DNA of 64,000 bases, taken from contig JAYKKI010000008.1 of the NCBI GenBank assembly GCA_039881145.1, positions 29,680,501-29,744,500 on the forward strand. The letters are read 5' to 3'. The DNA comes from Druceiella hillmani. Lineage: Eukaryota; Arthropoda; Insecta; Lepidoptera; Hepialidae. Below, piece after piece: positions 24,271 through 36,638 of this stretch. Every line of letters begins with the position of its first letter. Position 1 is the stretch's first letter. The notes beneath the pieces are model-generated. The model was not told where the DNA came from, ran no database searches, and saw only the letters and a program-made list of their open reading frames with translations. Made by a program: the position numbers and the translations under genes.

Positions 24271-25680
24271 TTCATTTAGACGTAGTAAAATAAAAATATA
24301 ATAATAAACAAATTCAGAATAAAAGAACCTCTAAATAAAAATCAAACTGACAAACGAAATATTTTATAGTCTATTTTATCTTCTAGTTAATTAAATACTT
24401 ATGTAAATTGCATGTTGTCCACGATCGTCTGCTTATAGATAAACATTTTTATTTACATGCATAATTAAAATGTTTAAATATAAGATATAAACAAATTAAC
24501 CGCTTTTAATCGATTTTCAGAACCGACGCATGAAAATGAAAATTGTTTACCAGTGATCTTTGCATATTCGTTATGTTTAAAATCTTTGTGATTTCATTCC
24601 CCATATTTTTATTTATATATATTTTTATTTATTTATATTTATACTTATTTACATATATTTTCTTCTTAATTTTTTTATAATTTCTTTTTTTTAATTTACT
24701 CGATCTATAAGGAAACAAAATGGACCATCATACAAATTTCAGTTCCATAATTTTTTCATTCACAGTTCCATAATTTTTTCATTACTATTCAAATATTTGG
24801 AAAAAATTGTGAATCAATAACAAACTAATAAATGAACAAATGAATAATTGTGTGAGATAAATGTAAATATGGAGAGACAACTAATGATGGAACGTAGATA
24901 CATAACATTATAAAATTAATCGAAAAAATCAATCAAGATATAATAAGTGAAACGTAAGATATAATCATGGGATTCATACCACGATATAATCATGTACACC
25001 CATATATACCAGTTCCTGACGGTGACCAGTATAGTGAGAAATAGCGAAAACTCTTTACACGACATTTGAAAATATCATTTAATCGCATTAAGTTCCTAAC
25101 GATCCGAAAAGCTTTAGAACCGGTTGAATTATGACATAAATATTCATATTCTAAAACTGTTTTTAAAAAAACTCCCATAACTCAGTCTAATGAGCAATTA
25201 ATGAAACTTTTCCTCATTATTAATCTTTTAAAAAAATTAAAATAACTGAAGCTTTATTTTACGGAAGCTTTGAATGAAATTAGATATGTACCTTATATTC
25301 GATAGAAGTGAACAAATATGCACTTATTGTGTTTGTTAGGCAAAGTCTTTATATAGTTTATTCGACTTCAATACCTACTGAATTGTAACATTTACTTCAC
25401 ACAAGTAAATAACAATAAAATATACTAAAGTAATGTCGACTACCTTACTTAACTTTTCCAAAAATCTGTTGTCGTATATCTTGTTCTAATGTGTATTAAC
25501 CTACTATAAGTTTCCACTAAATATTTCAACTATAAATACCACCTGTTTGAAGTGACTCTCCCCGCAGCAATAAATTATCGTTTACTCAACTATGTATACG
25601 GTAAAATTTTAAACACATAAATAAATCTTTATGATTTACACGAAAATTTATAGTTTAGTGACGTAAAAAATACAAATGCA
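24271..25680. other. AT-rich non-coding stretch
   Basis: A 20-bp word, AGTTCCATAATTTTTTCATT, is duplicated at 24741-24760 and 24764-24783. Otherwise no feature. Confidence 0.5.
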
Positions 25681-25731
25681 TAAATATTCCAAAGTGTGAA
25701 GGTGCAAGAGGCGCAAAGCGAAGAGGGGGAG

Positions 25732-25908
25732 TGTATCTAATCAGGCACGCCAAGGACACGCAGACCGCGTAGCGGGTGGCCAGACCTTACGGCTACCATA
25801 CCCCATCACTATGTAAGAGCTTACAGCACCTACTTTCTTGAAATGTGTCACATTAAATAAACCGTCTTCTTTTTACTAATTCATGTAGGTAAAGAACGCA
25901 CAGGACAC
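25732..25908 (+). mobile_element. Possible LTR remnant
   Basis: A purine run GAAGAGGGGGAG is followed directly by TGTATC, resembling a polypurine tract and the start of a 3' LTR. An AATAAA lies at about 25856, and candidate CA ends occur at 25899-25908. The ~175-bp length would suit a Copia-type LTR. There is no second LTR in the window and no polyprotein upstream, so this is weak. Confidence 0.25.
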
Positions 25909-26129
25909 ACATACAGTTATTTATTTATTAGCGTGCTTTAATATCTTATTTACGTTTAGCGAGCTTATTGCTACACAATCATATAAAACACCATTAAAAA
26001 CGTAATAAATGTAATACATTAAAAGAAATATAAAAAATTAAATTCTTATAACTAAATAATCTATAAAAAATTAAAAAGAAAACATATTTCCCCAAGTAAA
26101 ATAATTTCAAAACGAAACCATAAAAATAG

Positions 26130-26143
26130 ACACACACACACAT

Positions 26144-26201
<58 letters not shown>
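26130..26201 (+). repeat. Compound CA/TA microsatellite
   Basis: ACACAC with ATAC interruptions running into about 45 bp of TA. Confidence 0.95.
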
Positions 26202-26202
<1 letters not shown>

Positions 26203-26353
26203 CTGAAAATTGATTTAACTTCAAATATTCGCAGCATTTTCAAAATTGATTACTCAGTAATTTCTAGATTATGAGCTCACTAATCTATTTAACGACTAGC
26301 CGCTGACTAATCTCTATATCTCTAAAATTAATATTGCTACTATATATAGTGTA

Positions 26354-26386
26354 TTTATTACATATATTATAAATATATGTAATAAA
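26354..26386. repeat. 14-bp-arm inverted repeat
   Basis: TTTATTACATATAT at 26354-26367 pairs perfectly with 26373-26386. Confidence 0.6.
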
Positions 26387-26587
26387 AACATAAAGAGCGA
26401 CTTAAAATATAGACCAAAGTAGAAAATTACGATCATAAACTATTCCAAGCAGCTAATTAAAGTGCAGATTTCAATAAATAATTCCAATAATGTATTTTCT
26501 CGTTTTTTTATTTTTATAAAACAAGTTTATTTTACTTCACTGACCTTTTATTGCAACTAACTAAAAGAAATATAGTATATGTTTAGT

Positions 26588-26590
<3 letters not shown>

Positions 26591-26655
<65 letters not shown>

Positions 26656-26657
26656 GT
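26591..26657 (+). repeat. TA microsatellite
   Basis: About 65 bp of TA ending in GTATATATGTG. Confidence 0.95.
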
Positions 26658-26748
26658 GTTTAGTTGTTTACGATTTGACAATTATGAGTAATTAGTACAA
26701 AGATATAAAATTTGATTTCTTTAAAACTCCATTGAGTAATTGAAGTAA

Positions 26749-26814
26749 GATAGTTTTCAGTAATTTTTCAAATAATAAACCGTATTATTATTTGAAAAAT
26801 TACTGAAAACTATC
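26749..26814. repeat. Perfect palindrome, 30-bp arms
   Basis: 26749-26778 (starting GATAGTTTTCAGTAA) pairs perfectly with 26785-26814 around a 6-nt loop. No flanking duplication seen. It lies 90 bp from a TA tract. Confidence 0.9.
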
Positions 26815-29800
26815 ATTTAGTACAGAAACTAATTGCATTTACAGTCTAGTGAAAAAAGTGATAAATAGTTATTCATTTTCCAACTTCAGCTCAAGAGTTT
26901 GTTTTTCCGGAGTACACAACTCCAGTCTATGTTCAAATTTGATTGCACCATTCTGTTACATAATTCCAGCAATTGTGGATAATTTCAAAGACAATCTATG
27001 CATCATATGAAAAATCGGGGCATGGACGCAATAGTATGCATTCCACAAAAAGAACTGAATCACTTTAATGATATATACATTCACCTAAATACTGCCATCG
27101 CATACATAGTCAGTCGCAAAAATGGGATGCTGCAAATCTCCATTCGCATGTATCTTCTACGCGTCATCGTATTGTATATCTTCGCGCTTATCTTTTATTT
27201 TTCCTTTCCTCTAAACATTTCTCAGTTTAATTTACCCAAATTGTTCTTAATATTTACCCACGATTTGTTTTAACCCACTTTTGAGCGTTTTAAACTAATC
27301 GTGTTGCATTTTAACATTGCTTATAGCGAACTTATTCGATTGTCAAGAGAAACTGTTTGCTTCCGTATTATAATTATCTTAATATAAACTAAATATTATA
27401 GCTTAAACCTTCTGCATGAGATAAGCAAATAATGATAAATATTACAACACGCAAAATTAATATTTTACCAAATGATATCAGAAATAATAACTTATGTACA
27501 ATATATGTCGCACAATAAATTAATTATAGGAATGCAATTGGCTACGGTTTTGGTCCAAAAATATGGCCAAGTATTTAAATCAAAATATGGATATTTCAGT
27601 GCGCGTTGCAATCCAACACAACAAGCACATAGATAAAAATAAATACAGACGTAAGGATTCAACCTTAAAGCCGCATTACTCAGTCGCTATGAACATCAAT
27701 AATTGTTATTTATGAAGAGAACGCGAGAGGCCGTCCATTACCCGAGTGTTCGTAATGAGTACGTCTTTACCTACGTGCTATATCTCATTGGGTGGCTTAA
27801 GCCCCTAGCCACGTTGATGTAGATATAGGTAGCGGATATATGATTGCATATACATAGTGGTCTTCCAACTATATAGATAGTGGTCTTCCAACTCGCACGT
27901 ATAAAAGCGTGAATGCTTAACCTTTGACTATCCTTTTCTCGCTTTATTTCTTTCTCGTACTTTATGTTTGGATTGATGCAGGTGTTGTCAATATTTGGTC
28001 CGAATTTTTGTATTTACGAAAATTATCAAAATCAGACTAATGCCTAAATAACATTTCAATACTTTTTATAGATGAATTTAAGCCATTTGTCCGTATCCTT
28101 TGTATAAACTTAAAGTATTTTTTTAATACTTTCTTATTAGATGGTTTAATATATGCTTAATAAATATTAGATTGGCAGCTATCTTAGTTCATCGGTATAT
28201 ATATCGGATAGCTGGTATGATAGCCAAATAGAATATGTCCACTTCTTTTCTAAAACATGAAGATGATTATTTATAACAATACAGAACATAAGAGTAGCTC
28301 TGCCAAATAATGTGAAATTAATCTTGAACCTGTTGTTGAAGTTCTTTTTCTACTGAGATCAGTTTCAATAAGGCTTTTTTTTTCATTTTCTAAATGTAAC
28401 GTAGGAAATCGTAAATGTAAGGTAGGACGTCTCTAATGACCGGAAACACCAAAATTTCCTTCTTTGAATCTTTGGCACCAATGGCACCAATGATACAATA
28501 CAGTTAAGTATCATAGGATAGTACAACTCCACTCATCGCTGTCCATATATTGCGGATTGCTACCCTCGCTGTCGGCCCTAAATGGAATTATGAAGCAAGA
28601 ATACTATAAGTTCTCTTCGGGAATTTTCCATACTTTTTTTCTTTTCTTTATTCAACACTCACTTGCTAATTGAAAGAGAGAAAATTCCTCGAGAAGATTT
28701 TCGAAAGTCTTCAAGAAGACTCTAAGTCTTCAAGAAGAGTCTTCAAGAAGACTCCAAGAAGACTCTGTTTTATTCCTTTCGCCTACTAAAAAAATTTAAT
28801 TGTTTTCACCATTTTCACGTTTGTTTAAGTGCTTTAAATAATTATTGAATAAAACCCAGAATCAGAACATTGTAAATATACGGTAATCCCTCGTTTGTGC
28901 ATTTGCTATCCGCATTTCTTGATTTAAGAAATGATATTAAAAACTGACCTCAGTGGCACTATCACAAAATAAGCACAAATGAAATAAAGAGTGAATGAGT
29001 CCACGTATTCACTCAAATATAAAATTGCACGTACACACACACATACGAAAATAGATAAACAGGATGACTAACTCAATATCAGAAAAAATACAACTTTCTT
29101 AATTTTTGAATTGTTTTACTAAAATAAAGTAAAAAAAAAAACAAAAAGAAAGCTACTGAAGAATTACAGCTGTCAACAGTTAATAAATGTTAAGGAATTA
29201 ATTTAGTAAATAATATTAATTACAATTTTGTAGTACATAATATTAATCACATAATTTGAGATGTTATGTCAAAAATGCTATAAAAATGAATTATTTGCAT
29301 ATAGCTATTATAGAAGCATGACAATGCTTTTCTTTATTTGAAACTTTACCGGATCCTCATTTTCTGTTGCTCGAGAGTCATCATTCGTGGTTGATAAATC
29401 CAGTAATTTTTAGAAACAGTTCAATGACGGAAATACTGGAAAATTCTGGAAATCTGATTGCTATAATATGCCAGTTATTACTATAAGATATTGAGAGAAT
29501 AATACCAGATTACAAAATATTCCAATATCTATAATAATTTCTGAGATATTTGACATCGAAATCGTCAGATCCGTAGCTTATTCACTCACACACAGACAGA
29601 TCATCAAACCAATAATACATCACTTCAAAAAGAGATAAAAACTTTAAATAGATACCAATAAAGAAATATCTCATACATTTGGAAACTGTTGGCTAGATAC
29701 AATAATAAATTTTAGGCCAGTGTACCTACCAAGTTTCATAGTTTATACTTATGATTACAAACTCGGTTAACACGACTATGACTATATAAACTCGTTGTGG

Positions 29801-30559
29801 TCTTATTATGGATTTTGACACAGGTCCAATTTTCTTATTACTTACCACGTTTTATAACTGGGACAGCGGTTTGATTTTAAAAATGCTTTGGCGTTCGAAA
29901 GCGAATTTCGTTTTGCAAATCATTAGAAAATTAATAGTATGTGGTTGAACCAAATTTTGTCTTTAAGAAATGATTTGGTTCATTTCGAAAGTATAAAAAT
30001 AGTTGCATACGATAAAAATTATAACCTGCTGAGATTTTATAGGGAAGTAATCCGAGCTTTTAGACCTTGGGGATGGTCGTTTTGTCTAGTATCTGTCTTT
30101 TACGTCGAGATGGAAGTCGCCTAATGGCATAATATAATTTATTTCGATACTGATAACATTAAGGAATGAAAATCGATTTTTGTTGAATACATCCTATTAA
30201 TAACCCACATATATTATTTGCCTTCAATAGAAAATAAAAATTGTCGTCACAATAAAAATAAAAAAACTGTGAATGTGTAATACGTCTATCTATTCCTAAA
30301 ATCCAATATACTAAATACACCGAGAAATATATAACAATAAACAAATAGAAAAGTTAAAATATAGATAAGAACTGACATTAGTTTATATGTGTCAGTCATC
30401 AGAACCTAAAGGAACTCGATAAAACAGTGAAAACCCGTCAAAAAAATGAGTATAAATCGAGACAAATACCCTCAAAAAAGTTAGACTTAAAAAGTGGTGA
30501 CATAAAAATAGCCAAGTTTTTATAAATATTTGCTACATAAGTGTCACCCATTAAGTTAG
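26815..30559. other. AT-rich non-coding stretch
   Basis: No gene seen. Minor features are ATAGTGGTCTTCCAACT twice at 27854 and 27877, and a run of AGTCTTCAAGAAGACT-type units at 28691-28766. The open frames here are unsupported. Confidence 0.45.
28691..28766. repeat. AAGACTCT-type self-complementary repeat cluster
   Basis: Several copies of AGTCTTCAAGAAGACT and AAGAGTCTTCAAGAAGACTC follow one another. The unit is itself palindromic, so several alternative hairpins can form. Confidence 0.7.
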
Positions 30560-30844
30560 AGCTTTGCGTCTATATTCATTGAATATTATATCTGTTACAA
30601 TACTAAACTTAGAAAGGTGAAAAGTTTCCAGATATTTATCATATTAAGAACCAGAGTTATGTAAAGAGAAAATTCCAATGATTTTAGAATTCTCATCATA
30701 TGGCAAGGCGCTGGGGAGGTATATAAATATTTAATAAATATAGATCAATGTTATGATAAATACAATATTTGATAATATAATATTTAATAGATATAGATCA
30801 ATGTTATGATAAATATAATATTTAATAAATATAGACGCAAAGCT
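30560..30844. mobile_element. MITE with 32-bp terminal inverted repeats
   Basis: 30560-30591 (AGCTTTGCGTCTATATT...) matches the reverse complement of 30813-30844 at 30 of 32 positions. The 285-bp element has no coding capacity. TTA lies close to both edges (TTAG|AGCT on the left, AGCT|TTAC on the right), which would suit a 3-bp PIF/Harbinger-type target, but the boundary is ambiguous. Inside, a ~53-bp unit (TTTAATA.ATATAGATCAATG) is tandemly duplicated from about 30727. Confidence 0.7.
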
Positions 30845-31589
30845 TTACATTTCTAGCATACACTTTATTATTAAAGCTCCGTAAGAACTCCATTTCCTTT
30901 TATCTTATTACTTTTAAAGGAGAACATGTTAATTTTTATACTTAATTTCCGCAATTTATTATCAATATTTCTTTCAATACTTATATAAATTAATTTCAAT
31001 GTTTCTGGTATATTACATTCAAACAAATATTTCAAAGCACCTACATTAGTAAAAGTAAAAAAATGTATGCCGATTTAATTTTTTTTTTCAAAAATAAATT
31101 AAGGTTTTTCCTATCTTTCTAAAATCGTATCTTGTATAAATTAATTAACTAGATCTAATTCGATACTTTTAAATTGTTTATAAATATTATTAAGCATTTT
31201 AAAGTTGATTTTATTATGTTTTATTAATTTTAAACTTGACATCTCAATCAGGTGGACTTCGAACAGTTTCTTTACTCGACCACTTAAAAATAAAACCCTA
31301 AGAGGACGGCAAATGCAATTTCGATAAACGAATTCACAAGTTTGCAACCCCTGACAATCGACTATCCTTTGGCTTATTTTGTTATTTATATAAAAAGAAA
31401 TAATTCGATGTTAAAATTTGTAAGCAGTATTAATACATTTCACAGATGATCTGGGAGCCGTGGATAATTTGTAATGTCACTCGCTCGGTACCGACGAGAA
31501 CTGGATTCGTACCGACCGGCACCGGTACGGTACCAAGGCCGAGATCGCTGTGCTCAATAAATATGTGAATACAATATCCACATGCGTAC

Positions 31590-31590
<1 letters not shown>
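30845..31590. other. AT-rich non-coding stretch
   Basis: Nothing recognised. A short GC patch, CGGTACCGACGAGAACTGG with ACCGGCACCGGTACGGTACC, lies near 31484-31535. Confidence 0.4.

Positions 31591-31667
<77 letters not shown>
31591..31667 (+). repeat. TA microsatellite with central phase shift
   Basis: TA tract interrupted once (TATAATATA) near 31632. Confidence 0.95.
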
Positions 31668-31670
<3 letters not shown>

Positions 31671-32568
31671 ATATATTTCGAAATTATTTGATTTAGTTAC
31701 TAAGCAAAGGATTTACAAAATCAGCCTGGACGAGTCATATTTTTATTAATTTAAAGTTGATAAATTTTACAATTGTTAGTTGTTTCTCGTACACGATGAC
31801 TATATAATTTCGTATAATTACTATACGTTTCAAAACTTAATAGTCTAGAATCGACTTACATCAAGATAATATATTTTGCCACGATATATTTCAACGCTGA
31901 ACTAACTAATTACACTCATACTCAAGGTATTTCTTTTATTTTATAACACGATAATAAATATGATATCCTAATCTACGAAATAATTTAATTGTCGTAAAAT
32001 CAAAAATATTACAAAAAATATACTGCTACGAATCTAATGCAGGATGTCAAAAATAGTATTTAGAATGTTTATCTACCTTTCTGGTTGTTACTGCATCGCG
32101 TGAAAACCACTTAATAAAGTTTAATGAAGCTTTTGAAGTAAAATATTCTATTAACGTATATAAAAAGACAAAATTTTACAACCTTTCTGCTTAATTAGAT
32201 CGGTCTTAATTAGCTCGGATTTTTGGCTGTTGAATCATAGACAAGAAGTAAACTAAAAGCCATCGTCTTAAAGCATAATGGAGCTGAACAGAAGTATTTT
32301 GAAGAATGCATTAACAACAATTAATCAGCCTACAAAACTGCATATTTTATTACCAATAAAAAAATATTTAGTTAACGAAGGACTATAATAATAAACTAAC
32401 TAAAATTGTACAAAGCCGGGTACGAAATATTTTTTAAATATAATTATTACTCACATTTATTTCATTTAGTGAATTCATTTCTACACACAACGTAAAAATA
32501 TCGATGTTTTTAAAATTATCTATTGCTGTGTCGCAGGGAGATTCGCCCGCTATTTTCAATAGGCACAA
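31668..32568. other. AT-rich non-coding stretch
   Basis: No feature recognised. Confidence 0.45.
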
Positions 32569-32628
<60 letters not shown>

Positions 32629-32647
32629 GTATGTATGTATGTATGTA
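32569..32647 (+). repeat. TA then GTAT microsatellite
   Basis: About 60 bp of TA followed by four GTAT tetranucleotides. Confidence 0.95.
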
Positions 32648-32755
32648 TAATTATATATTTTCTACTCTTACACTTCTTTATAGCGGCAGATTTTCGCCGG
32701 ATTTCATGGATTTCGAGCTTCAATTGAGAAATGGTATAAACAATTTTCACTTTTC

Positions 32756-32806
32756 TCACACACGCACGCACGTACGCACATACGCACGCACGCTCGCATG
32801 CACGCT
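32756..32806 (+). repeat. Impure ACGC microsatellite
   Basis: CACACGCACGCACGTACGCA and similar tetranucleotides with ATAC, CTCG and ATGC variants. Confidence 0.8.
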
Positions 32807-33346
32807 GGCTAGTTTCTTTTAGTCTCCTGATTATAATTTTTTATTTTTTTCTTTCGATATACAGACTTTGCTCGTTTACTAATTCATTGTATGTTCCAAC
32901 CTCCGCTTTTCCATATGGCTTGAAAGAAATATCTACCACGTCGCTTAAGAAACTCGATTTTTTATTTCTCCTTATGTTTACTTATTGTTCTTAAGTATAC
33001 TTCATAGTTAAGGAAAATGAACAAAATAATCTAGTGAAATAACTAAAATGATATGATCTTAGAACAAATCTGTGATCAATATAAATCATTAACTTTCGTA
33101 TATAGAATTATATTCTTATAGTAGTTATTAATTGTCTGTAACTGTCTTACTAAAGGTTAACCTATACCAAATAAATGATAATACCATGCCAAATAGCTTC
33201 TATTAATTATTCTCGATAATAAGTTTCGACATATTTTTTTGTAAAATTGATATTCTTTATACTGACGTCACAATATCATCTTTGAAAATATTTTTTTAAT
33301 AAAACGACACCATATACTACTATCTACGAAAAAAATATATATAGGG
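32807..33346. other. AT-rich non-coding stretch
   Basis: No feature except the 19-bp word at 33318-33336, which recurs at 35933-35951 beyond the transposon. Confidence 0.45.
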
Positions 33347-33554
33347 TACAGTCGCCAAACATCGTCCCCTTTTTGTAAAAAAATTCATTAAAACATTTTT
33401 TGCAAACTCTGAACAACAAATAAAACGTCTTACGAAAGGTACTATATTCGTTTATTATTAAGAATAATCAAAAACTCTCTTAAATTGCAACAAGTGCCAT
33501 AAAGATTTATTTAACAAAAACAGTCAAAATTATAAAAATATTCTTTGGGCATCA

Positions 33555-33578
33555 AATATCGTCCCCGGGGACGATATT
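33555..33578. promoter_or_regulatory. Left subterminal palindrome of the pogo-like element
   Basis: A 24-bp perfect palindrome: AATATCGTCCCC joined to its reverse complement. The half-site ATCGTCCCC also ends the left terminal repeat (33361-33369). Repeated words in and near the ends are typical transposase binding sites; binding here is inferred. Confidence 0.65.
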
Positions 33579-33709
33579 GAGATCACAACAATTAGTATGA
33601 AAAATATTAAGAATACTTAACAACGAACTAACATACGAGTAATACTTATTTCTCTTAATTGTAACATCTAGTCAGTCGTTAATCAGTCTTCAGTATTACT
33701 TAAATAAAG

Positions 33710-35572
33710 CTAATTTTCCAGACAAGTTGCACAAATAAATGTAAGGCTTTGGTTATCAACACAATCCTCATGCATCCACTGAAAGCATTTAATGCATCTT
33801 ATCCATTTCTCTCCTTTTTTATCTTGAGAAAAATTTCTCTCACAGATTGGGCATTGAGCGTCATCATTTTCACTATCTTCCTCATCATAAAGTTCCAAAA
33901 CTAGGTCATCATCGGATGTTTCTTCTTCAGAAGACTGTTTTTTTTTCGTTTCATGGTTTTATTTTTGTTTCCTGCCGTCTTTGTTTTTTTAACGCTTCTG
34001 GCTCTTTTCTTTCCCGTCATCACTTTTTCATTCTTATCCTTTCGCTTCTTTTCTGCTTCAATAATGTCTATTTTGTGTGGTGAAGCCGTAACTACCATCG
34101 CTTTACCACATCTAGTTGAAGCTGAAGGTGGTTCAATGACTGGAACTGGTTGTAAATCTGCTGGAACTATAAATGAGGATGAAGAACTTCCTGGTCGTGA
34201 TAACAGAGCTGCTGTTGGTGGTCTTGCGCTAGAAGTCGAAGGCGATGGAGTTGGTGTTTTTGGTTCTGAAATTGTAGAAGTCGACGGCAGTGATGTTGGT
34301 GTTTTATGTCTCAAACTAGAAGCCAAAGGTGACAACGGAGTTGGTGTTTGGGATCGTGCACTTGTAGGAGTGAACGGTGACAACAGAGTTGGTGTTTGAG
34401 GTATTGCACTTGTAGAAGTAGAGGATGATGAGACGACAGTTGCAGAAGATGTATCGTTTGAAGAAGGAGCATGTGGTGAATCATCAAAAATATTTTCGTT
34501 AAGTGGAAATATTCCAGTTTTTCGAAATCCATTTACTGCTGTATCAATCTTGCAGGCTTTCCCAAATATCCTCCAACTTGGTAATGGGTGACGACACGCC
34601 CTGGATGATTTATCAGCCAATTCTCTATTTCTTGGGCATAATACGTTTTCAGTGGGAACATGAATGATACATCCAAAGGTTGCATGCGATCAGTTGAATG
34701 TGGAGGAAGACAGATTATAGAAACACCACTTTCATCTTCCTTTGAAGGTTTAGCTATGGACACAAAGTGTTTAAGCCATTTTGTAAATAGCTCAGGCTGG
34801 ATCCAACCAGATGGATGACATCCACCTATAGTGCCTGGAGGTGTTCCATCGAGTAACTCAGCTTTCATGTTTTTCCTTGGAAAGACCATCAAAGGAGGAA
34901 TAAATTGACCAGCAGCTGACATACAAGTAACAACAGTTACTAATGCTCCTCTTTCAGCAGATGACAACTTGTGAACATCTCTTTTGCCTTTTATAGTCAA
35001 TATTTTTCTAACTTTATGCTGAACCGTGCTAATTCCAGTTTCATCGACGTTGAATATTTTATTTGGGTTGAAGTTAATCTTTTGCATTTCAGGTTTTAAT
35101 AGATGAAAAAAAGTTTTAACGTTTGCTGCTATAAAGCCTTGAACACGAGTACGAGATAATGATTCTGGCTTACGGAATGACAATGCAGGATGACGAGCCA
35201 TAAATAACTTCATCCATTTCTTGCCTGCTTTCATTTTAGTTTGAGAAAATGGGTGGGGGATATTATTTCTAATTGCTAACTGAAAAGCCATTCGTTTTAA
35301 ATCAGATGCAGTAATGCCATAGTAATTCTTCTCCATTTCCAAACAATACTTTACCAGCTATTCTTCTAATTCTACCGGTAAAACTGGTTTCCTTCTCATT
35401 TTTCCAGAAAGTAAATTGTCAACCGATTGTTCTGTTTTTTTTGTGTAGTCTTTCAAAGTAGCTCTTGGGACTTGAAAACACTTTGATGCCTTCTTGAACC
35501 CATTTCTTTTGCTCTTACAGCTTCAACAGCTTTCTTCATTGCTTCAGGGTCCCACGACTTTATTTTTGGCAT
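33710..35572 (-). pseudogene. pogo/Tigger-like transposase with C-terminal PHD finger
   Basis: The start is ATG at 35572 (MPKIKSWDPEAMKKAVEAV), followed by a CENP-B/pogo-type N-terminal helix-turn-helix region. The central DDE domain shows NVDETG (first Asp) and MQPLDVSF (third Asp). The segment between KPSKED and ESGVSIICLPPHST lacks the block that normally carries the second Asp (LDGHxSH type), so catalysis is lost. Next comes GFRKTGIFPLN, a Ser/Thr/Pro-rich linker, a Lys/Arg-rich basic stretch, an acidic stretch, and a zinc finger with CPIC, WIRCIKC, MHEDC and FICATC spacing, as in PHD fingers. Breaks: a frameshift near codon 24-26 after AKEMG, an in-frame TAG near 35358, a frameshift near 34577, and a -1-type slip in a nine-A run near 33937-33947. 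The host DNA-binding and chromatin-reading roles are inferred from the domains. Confidence 0.85.
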
Positions 35573-35643
35573 CTACAAAATAAAAAAATTAAAATGAATT
35601 ACAAAAATAAATTTAAAAAATTAAAAAGAAATATGGTTACCCA

Positions 35644-35691
35644 AATATCGTCCCCGGGGACGATATTGGGTTCACGTCGGGGGACGATATT
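35644..35691. promoter_or_regulatory. Right subterminal palindrome and half-site, upstream of transposase start
   Basis: 35644-35667 repeats the same 24-bp palindrome as the left side. A further half-site GGGGACGATATT lies at 35680-35691. They sit 72-119 bp upstream of the transposase ATG, so they overlap its likely promoter. Binding by the transposase could repress its own gene; that is inference. Confidence 0.6.
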
Positions 35692-35929
35692 AGGAATATT
35701 CTACAAAATAGAATAAAATTAATATCAACAGAAAAAGCATGTCATAACCTCAATATTTTTTAATCTATTTGAATCACATGAAGTAACAAACATTTCAATA
35801 AAATTTTCAATTCATTAAGTCAAGCATATCAATTTTTTGTAAATTTTAACAATATTCCAATAAGTTAGTTGGCTGAGGAGTTATGAAGGGAGACGAAGTT
35901 AGGCTCGGGGATGAAATATGGCGACTGTA

Positions 35930-36592
35930 CCTTACTATTTACGAAAAAAATTTGGATTTTGCAGATATCCGATACACGATAGTTTTCGTTCTGTTAATAT
36001 CTAGATCAAAATTAACTCTGATAATTACTTATAAAATATAATCGACAACAAATTAATTTTTTGAAATAGTCCAAAGTACATAAAGTCATATTAACATGAA
36101 AAGCATATTAAAATAAACTGTTAAAAAGTAGGCGAAATAAAAATCGTACACATAAATAATAACATGCCTTTGCAGCCTACAATTTAAGTTACAATTTGTT
36201 TCTGTAAACAAAATGTTCAATTGAGTGGTTTAGTGGATTAACTGATTGAATATGAAAAAATAACCAACGTATAGATGCTAATTTTCACCCGGAAATATTT
36301 ATTAGAAAAATTATAATGGATGAAAAATAAAATTTAATCCCTCAAACTGATTTTTTCGCACATCTGTACGTGTCTTTTGCTTATTCCAGTAATACTTTCA
36401 CGGCGCAACATCGGACTATAAATACGTGATTATATTAATAACTTATGTACTAACACAATCGACGATGTTTTATTGTAATCGATTGTAGATTGTTAACGTA
36501 AAAACATTTCCGTAGATTGTGAAATAAGTATCTTTAACTTATTTGTGCTTAATGATCGCATTAATTTTGAAAAAAAAATTTTTTAAAGTTTT
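35930..36592. other. AT-rich non-coding stretch
   Basis: Begins with the 19-bp word at 35933-35951 (one mismatch to 33318-33336). Otherwise nothing. Confidence 0.45.
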
Positions 36593-36605
36593 ATGTATAT
36601 ATATT

Positions 36606-36637
<32 letters not shown>

Positions 36638-36638
36638 C
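36593..36638 (+). repeat. TA microsatellite
   Basis: Short TA tract with a few TTATA interruptions. Confidence 0.9.

Larger units (their letters stand above)
33349..35927 (-). mobile_element. pogo/Tigger-like DNA transposon, decayed
   Basis: The 2,579-bp element lies between TA dinucleotides (33347-33348 and 35928-35929), the target used by the IS630-Tc1-mariner superfamily. Its terminal repeats start CAGTCGCCA at both ends and agree at 17 of 21 positions. It contains one broken transposase gene on the minus strand (33710-35572) and a matching internal palindrome near each end. Ends and body are complete, so this is a full-length insertion inactivated by point mutations and a small deletion. 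An AT-rich region flanks it on both sides. Confidence 0.9.

Noticed and set aside
33953..34399. 148-codon plus-strand frame
   Set aside because: Antisense shadow of the low-complexity Ser/Thr/Pro linker of the transposase.
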